Shown here in pieces: positions 57,796-64,000 of a DNA stretch of 64,000 bases (within the stretch, counting starts at the first letter, position 1; every line of letters starts with the position of its first letter). The notes beneath the pieces are model-generated. The model was not told the DNA's origin and ran no database searches. It saw nothing but the letters and a program-made list of their open reading frames with translations. The DNA comes from Spisula solida (taxonomy: Eukaryota; Mollusca; Bivalvia; Venerida; Mactridae): assembly GCA_947247005.1 (NCBI GenBank), contig OX365962.1, positions 6,483,201-6,547,200 on the forward strand, read 5' to 3'. A program made the translations under genes and the position numbers.

Positions 57796-57884
57796 TTATT
57801 GCTTAAATTTCAAATTATAAATAATTTAAATTTGAACGTAAGTCCAGGATTTCCGAACGTGCTTTGATACAATAGTACCACTGA

Positions 57885-60400
57885 GAGTGTCTTAAACTCA
57901 ACTGTGTGAAGTTGGCTCAACATACGACATTCAAAAAATCACCAGAAATCGAATGTCGTCCATCTGGACATACGGCATTGGACGACATTCAAAAATTCAT
58001 CAGAATCGAAAGTAGTCCAGCTCGACATACGTTAATTGGACGACATTAAAAAAATCATCAAAAATCGAATGTCGTCCAGGCTCAACATACGACATTGGAC
58101 GACATTCAAAAAATCACCAGAAATCGAATGTCGTCCATCTCGACATACGGCATTGGACGACATTCAAACAATCATCAGAAATCGAATGTCGTTCAGCTCG
58201 ACATACGACATTGGACGACATTCAAAAATCGAATGTCGTGCAGCTCGACATACGACATTGGACGAAATTAAAAAATCGAATGTCGTGCAGCTCGACATAC
58301 GATATTGGACGACATTCAAAAAAGCATCTAATGTCGTGCGGCTTGGCATACCGTCCGGTTACAGCATAAGTTCCTTCTAAACCATTGTCAACCTCAGCCA
58401 CTCACGGATCATAGACTTGGTGACTCGCCAGGACACTAGTGTGTAATGATTATTCGTGTCTGTCTGACCTGGGCTTTAATTAAAGCTAGTTTGCTAGTTT
58501 GAACTAGGTACAAGATCATTCGTGTATCAAATATCTTGTCTAGATGCTCGATATTCTATTCTTTGAAATAGTTATGGAGGTACCCTTGGATACAACTATA
58601 TATTAATACGTTTCTGTAGAATGTCTCAATTTGAAGCCTCGATTTCTGGATAAATCATACAGATTCCGCTGTATATAGCCATAGTCAAACCAACTTCGCC
58701 GCCCTTAACCGTGATGAAACCGGGACCTTTTTGCCCTAACCGTAGGTGTACCGTTATATTCCGGGGTTTAACTGGCATACCATAACTACCCTTGTCGCCA
58801 CCGGTACGAAACGGGGCTATACCGTTTTTTGTCGGAGGTCGGCTCTCAACCGGGTTTGTATATGAAAATTCGGTATGCTACGGTTTATCGCGGTATTTGA
58901 ACGGTAGAGCCACGGATACTCCCCGGTATTGTCCCAATTATCTCCGGATTTTAAACATTTTAAACAACCGAGGCTGTCAGCCGGTCCATCACGGTCTATC
59001 ACGGATCGTTCCGGTTGATTCCGGATGTTCACGGTGCCGCTACGGTTGCCTCCCCGGTTGGACAAGCCCCCCGGACTTATCGGGGATGCCAAACCAGAAC
59101 TGTGAGAATTGGGCTTAAGAGGTCCATCACTGTTCATCTCGGATCACCCCGTTGGACCCCGGATGTTCATGACGACACAAGGCGTGTCGCCCCAGTAAGG
59201 GGAATTTGTCAAACGGGGACATAGACTACAGGGTTTAAAGTGACTATCGAACGTATCTTGAATTTTTGTTATGTCGTAGTAATTTTCACGGTCCCGAAAA
59301 CTCGAGATAACAAGAGTTGACTGTACTTGTATTTTAAATTGTACATCTTGGCTATACGTACCACCGTTTTAAATTCGTGATATTCGGCGGCTTCTGTTGG
59401 TTATTATACTTGTTTTTACGTATTAGCCTCAAATGTTATAGTCACATGATGGCCACCCGACACTTAAAACAAATTAGTGTAAAACAATAGATTTGAGTTT
59501 CAAAATTATCAAATACAAAAATATGTCATGTACTTTCTAAAAAAGATCTGACCATCAAAATGGAAAACAAAAAATACTCAATTTCATGATTTTTGACATT
59601 GACAACGTTTTGACATTTTAAGCAAATATGGGGTGAAGTGTACATGTATACAAGGGAATATCTATGAATAGAGTTACAGTGCGTAAATCGGCTTCTTTTC
59701 GCTTACGACGAGGCTCCAAAATTTCCCGCTGTATTTTGTACTTAAAAAAGTAATGTTTTTTCCAATTTCGGTCTTGACGTTTTTTTAAAATTCCAATATT
59801 AAATTTCAATTAAATAACATTCGGTAGTTTATGAATGTCAAATGATTGACATGCATATTTTTTTAATTCGACCATTTTAGTGATTGTGGGGGAATCGAAC
59901 ACGAGGGAACTTCTGGTGGAAAGAGTTACCCTGTCGAATGTGATTTTTGATGATTTTTTGATAGTCGTCCAATGTCGTATGTCGAGCTGGACGACATTCA
60001 ACTTCTGTTGGTTTTTTTAATGTCGTCCAATGCCGTATGTCGAGCTGGTCGACATTCGATTTGTGATGATTTTTTAATGTCGTCCAATGTCGTATGTCGA
60101 GCTGGATGACATTCGATGTAACCACAATCGATTTTTGATGATTTTATGAATGTCATCCAATGTCGTATGTCGAGCTTGACGACATTCGATTTCTGTTGGG
60201 TTTTTTATTGTCGTCCAATGTCGTATGTCGAGCTAGACGACATTCGATTTTTGATGATTTTTTTAATGTCGTCCAATGTCGTTTGTCGAGCTGGACGACA
60301 TTCGATTTTTTTAATGTCGTCCAATGTCGTATGTCGAGCTGCACGACATTCGATTTTTGAATGTCGTATGTCTAGCCAACTTCACACAGCTCTTAAAATC
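57885..60400. mobile_element. Foldback-type element 1, arms of tandem hairpin units
   Basis: The left arm 57900-58350 has about seven units of GAATGTCGTCCAGCTCGACA then TACGACATTGGACGACATTC. The right arm 59935-60390 has the same units inverted. Each unit is itself a hairpin (AATGTCGTCCA against TGGACGACATT). Both ends carry CTGTGTGAAGTTGGCT, in opposite orientation. The 1.6-kb centre, including a CCGG/ACCGGT-rich part at 58690-59200, shows no transposase. The arrangement matches foldback transposons; assignment to any named family is not attempted. Confidence 0.72.
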
Positions 60401-60875
60401 GAATATAGACATTACGCAGACTGGTTCCACGGCCCTAATATCAGAACAGCAGGCATATATTGCAAAGGAGACAAGTAGTACCAGTCTAATAAAATGTGAG
60501 GTGTGAGAAAGTGACGAATTTAAGTGCAAATCAAAGCTATCCGAATATATGTTTTCTTATATCAAAATTTATAGTACCTGTGCAACATACAATATATAAT
60601 TTACGATACATTGATAACCTCTATCATCTCAACGTTTACAACAAACCTCCACAAATCTTGATTATATAAGTAGGACTACTTGATCGACTTTATTCGATAA
60701 AATCAGCAAGGGATATCTGTATCAATTGGAGTGTGGTTGTCTTGAAAGTAGGGGACATGCTTATCGAACCGACGTTTGTCATAATCAAGTCTTGCAAAGT
60801 CTTTTTTTGCTATTTTAAACGGCCATATAAATAATGGATTCGCGAGTCTAGAAATAGCCGAATTTATTACTGATG
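60401..60875. other. No recognisable feature
   Basis: Unique AT-rich DNA between two mobile elements. Confidence 0.35.
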
Positions 60876-62780
60876 TATGAGGGATGTTCAGAAATAACGT
60901 AGACTTTTACTCCGGAGTTCGCATTTGTTGTAGTACGAAAATGATAAATACACCATCATAATTCGGAATCTTTCTGTGATCAGTACACCAAATTAGGAAT
61001 ATCTGGAAAACCAGTCACTACCACGCACTCGGGGCAACACAAATGACGTCAGTGACGTTACAATGTCGGTGTCAATGAAATAACATCAACGATCACTTCA
61101 CGAAGTCGCGAATATGACAATTGACACCCAATGCACTTCTCAAAAATGCCTTTATACTTATTGTGATCGTAATGTGCGATAATGTTGATGGCAGCGTGCT
61201 GATTATTGTATAGATTTCTTCTATTTCTTTTTGGACTGTGCATTACGTTTTTGTGCCTGAAACACGCAACGTAAACGTCAACGCTGTGCCTATAGGTGTT
61301 CTAATGCGACCTCCAACTCTTTCATATCATTTTAATATCATTTTAAGACAACATTATGACTGCCAGAACTCGTCCTATGCATACTATTGATCATATTGTT
61401 GGTTTCAGTGGGAGTTTCCGCTAATTCCTTTATTAGTTATCACTGCGCGAATTTTTGTGTTGATAAATAACGTCATGACGTACGTTACGGATTGCAGAAC
61501 TTGTGCTATTCACATGTTGTGCATTTCTATCCATCACGTCTAAATGTCACCAAAACGTATGAGTATAGTGTTTTGACATAGCATGATATATTGGCTGAGT
61601 TTTAAACAGAAAGTTTAACCTGAAATGATACTATAAGCAGTGAAAGTAATGACACAAAGCGGGACAAATGGGTTGCCCCGGGTCCGCGTAACCATGGTTA
61701 TTTAAACGGCGGATTTACCTATAATATCCATAAAAATGTTTTGAAAAATATGCCAGATAATTCCGATTTCAAAAAACATGTCCATACGAGGGGTGTTCGA
61801 TATGTATTGTCACTTGTGTCACAAATAATTAAATTCGTTGATATCTTTAAATCTTTTTACATTTCTGGTACCATCAAGATTTCCGCAATATTTCGTGAAA
61901 AAAGTCAATAAAATTGAATTACCGGAATGCTGTTTCTGGTGTCTTTTCAAAGGGCTAGTAATAGACACTGCGACTTTTAGCGAACAACAGTCGATTAAAA
62001 CTTCCTTTCGGGAAATAATCTAATTCCACAACTATCATACCGTAAATAATCTATATTCCTTCGATAAAAACATGATTTGCTATACTTGATTGCCTTTTTG
62101 AACAAAATAAGAGCATTTCATAGTCGCGAAAATGGGTGTCAAAATTAGTCAAAAAAGCATGCTATTTCTCATTGACAATTTTCGATTAGTTTTATTGATT
62201 GGAATTTGACATATCATACATGTATGTAAGCCATAGACCAGCAACATTGATTTCTGGGAAGAATTTGCGATCAAAATACAATTGATATGAAGTTATTGGT
62301 GCGTGAAACAACAAGCATCATTTCTTATAAATAAGAGTGATCTCCCTTGCTTTGACAGTCTTACTCGTAGACAACAAATAATTTCATTTTGATTTAGAGT
62401 TCGTTCTAATGGAAATATAAGGATCCAGTTATCGTATCGTATGTTGCAGTTTAACGAATACTGACATTTACTTTTCTAAACAACTACTGCAAAGATGACA
62501 CAAATTTAGCTTAAAATGAACATTAGGCCAGTGTACTCGAGCATACCCTCTTCCAAGTTCAATAAATTATTTAATTGTTGACGAAAGGCTATGTTATTTC
62601 CCAGATATAGAATAGAAACATACAAGTTTTAGACTGTAATTGTAGAATCCTTCTAAATAGTGTCATAGAAAAATGCAACCGACAGTGACAATACATATCG
62701 AACACCCCTCGTATATAATCTGTCCACAACATTGATCGTTTTACAGCAAAAGTCTACGTTATTTCTGAACATCCCTCGTA
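60876..62780. mobile_element. TA-flanked mariner-like element (outer, non-autonomous)
   Basis: TATGAGGGATGTTCAGAAAT and AACGTAGACTTTT at the left are inverted at the right as AAAAGTCTACGTT and ATTTCTGAACATCCCTCGTA, one mismatch in about 33. TA lies at both ends, as in Tc1/mariner insertions. About 0.9 kb of its own interior has no recognisable transposase, and the rest is occupied by the nested element. Confidence 0.75.
61785..62713. mobile_element. Nested TA-flanked element (inner)
   Basis: TACGAGGGGTGTTCGATATG and TATTGTCAC are exactly inverted at 62685-62713. The 929-bp element differs from the outer one but shares the TACGAGGG start. The 61-residue frame inside has no transposase features. 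Confidence 0.78.
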
Positions 62781-62865
62781 CCATAATGCATTGCGCGCTT
62801 AATTCGGTAGTTCTCTCATTGAAACATATCAAATCGTATTGGAAATCTTTTTTTTAAATGCCGAT

Positions 62866-62992
62866 CATAGCCTTTATTTGCCAGTCAGCTTTCAGCTGAA
62901 ATATGGCGGGCATATATGTGTGCCTTTACCCGGATTTGAACCCGGGTCGCCAGATTAGACGACAACCTCTAACCATTAAGCTACGGAGGCCA
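62866..62992 (-). mobile_element. tRNA-derived SINE, family S, copy 2
   Basis: The minus strand has TAGCTTAATGGTTAGAGG, a CTGGCGACCCGGGTTCAAAT B-box region, then the same body as 42718-42842 (CAGCTGAAAGCTGACTGGCA). Confidence 0.75.
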
Positions 62993-63419
62993 CCTGGCCA
63001 ATCCATTTAGGGTACCCTTTGCTCCTTTCTGTTTTTGTCTGAGTACAGTATCACGTGTAGTAATTTAAGGAGCTAATTTTTACTCTGAAGAAAAGAAAAA
63101 AACTTTTAACATGTTCAATTTATTACGTTTTGTTATTAATTTGATTTACAATGTTTAGGGTACTAATTTAATTTAGCAGGAAAATCTACTTGTCTTTTTT
63201 GGCTTGGGGTCAAAGTTAGCTAATATTTATAGCATATTGTTTTGCTATCCATAAAGACAGCATATTGTTCTGCTGATTTGTTAATCCACTCGGCAGAAAA
63301 ATGTATTATTGCTTTCATTTCAGTTTGTTGGACTTCAATGTGCTAGTAATCTACAGTCAGAGATTGAACATTAAACTGCTGTCGTGAATTTATCAGAACA
63401 AAAGATGATTGTAAAACAC
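62993..63419. other. No recognisable feature
   Basis: AT-rich. CAGCATATTGTTYTGCT is repeated twice near 63230 and 63260. Confidence 0.35.
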
Positions 63420-63785
63420 GCATGTCCCATGGCAGCCCAATAATCAGAAATGGTAAAGGTGACCTTGAAATTTTACCTTTGACCTCAAACTCAATAGGGG
63501 TCATCTATGTAACTGTTGATGACCAACATCTATGTTAAGTTTAAAGATACTAGAACAAAGCGTTCATGAGTAATTGAACGGACATCATTTGAATAGTAAG
63601 ATATGGTAAAGGTCATAGTGACTATTGCCTTTGAACTACTAACCTCAAATTCAATAGGGGTTTGACGATCTTAGGGCAAAGCGTTCTTGAGTTGTTGAAC
63701 GCAAACAATTTGGTCTACAGACCGACAGACATGTGCAATGCAATATACCCCCTCATCAAAGATGGGGGAGCAAAAGTATCCCGCC
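63420..63785. mobile_element. Bivalve-type dispersed element, copy 2
   Basis: CATGTCCCATGGCAGCCCAA, two internal GGTAAAGGT..GACC blocks, AAAGCGTTCWTGAGT twice and GACATGTGCAATGCAATATA. It is longer than copy 1 at 53325 because of an internal duplication. Confidence 0.7.
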
Positions 63786-64000
63786 ATCTCAAATACCAGA
63801 ATGTTCTCCTTACATTGTATCTGTTTATGTTTGAAGAGAGGCTTAGCAGGCTTAGCAGGCGAAATTGCTAGTGGAGACAAATGTACTAATCATCATCCAC
63901 TAGAGATACTGTAACAGTAGATTTTTGTACAAAGCATTTACTCAAAAAATAATTCCCTTCGAACAATTTGGGATTCGCACACACAAAACTTTACTAAACT

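Noticed and set aside
61838..62023. Transposase in the nested TA element
   Set aside because: The 61-residue frame shows no DDE-type motifs or helix-turn-helix pattern.

Overview
This is a eukaryotic, intron-containing, AT-rich and very repeat-dense window, most likely from a bivalve or other mollusc. That is an inference from three things. There are two RING-less B-box/coiled-coil/NHL-like propeller proteins of the kind expanded in bivalves. There are repeat families of a type I associate with bivalve genomes (CACTGTGACCTTGACC-type elements ending in a run such as AATATACCCCC). There are also many short inverted-repeat elements and tRNA-derived SINEs. No prokaryotic organisation, rRNA or complete tRNA gene is visible. 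Only about 5 kb of the 64 kb is convincingly coding.

Layout. 1-3540 is simple-sequence DNA: a G-free ~14-bp minisatellite, then CAC/CAT/CAG tracts with a ~120-bp higher-order repeat. 4321-10174 (+) holds the last four exons of gene A, which encodes a cysteine-free protein with no recognised domain; its intron contains a foldback-type element. 15300-19380 is an AT-rich satellite of alternating ~390 and ~500 bp subunits that abuts the 3' end of TRIM-like gene 1 (25541-19398, minus, two exons, 569 aa). Gene 1's intron carries a ~31-bp minisatellite, and its 5' side is flanked by twenty near-identical 40-bp repeats. 27-34 kb is repeat relics. 50629-34252 (minus) is gene B, reconstructed here from eight exons that join in frame into a 190-aa cysteine-free protein with a signal peptide and exons as short as 21 and 30 nt. 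55678-57225 (minus) is TRIM-like gene 2, a single exon of 515 aa. 57885-60400 is a foldback element whose arms are tandem hairpins, and 60876-62780 is a TA-flanked transposon with a second one nested inside it.

How the genes relate. The two TRIM-like genes share the order B-box, coiled coil, propeller, which in this family suggests scaffolding or immune-type recognition rather than RING-dependent ubiquitin ligation. Genes A and B point toward each other across TRIM-like gene 1. Both lack cysteine, use mainly phase-1 splice junctions, and end in a 10-12 residue terminal exon after a Met/Asp-rich, APM- or APR-containing exon. I infer a rapidly evolving secreted family, probably lineage-restricted. 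Function is unknown.
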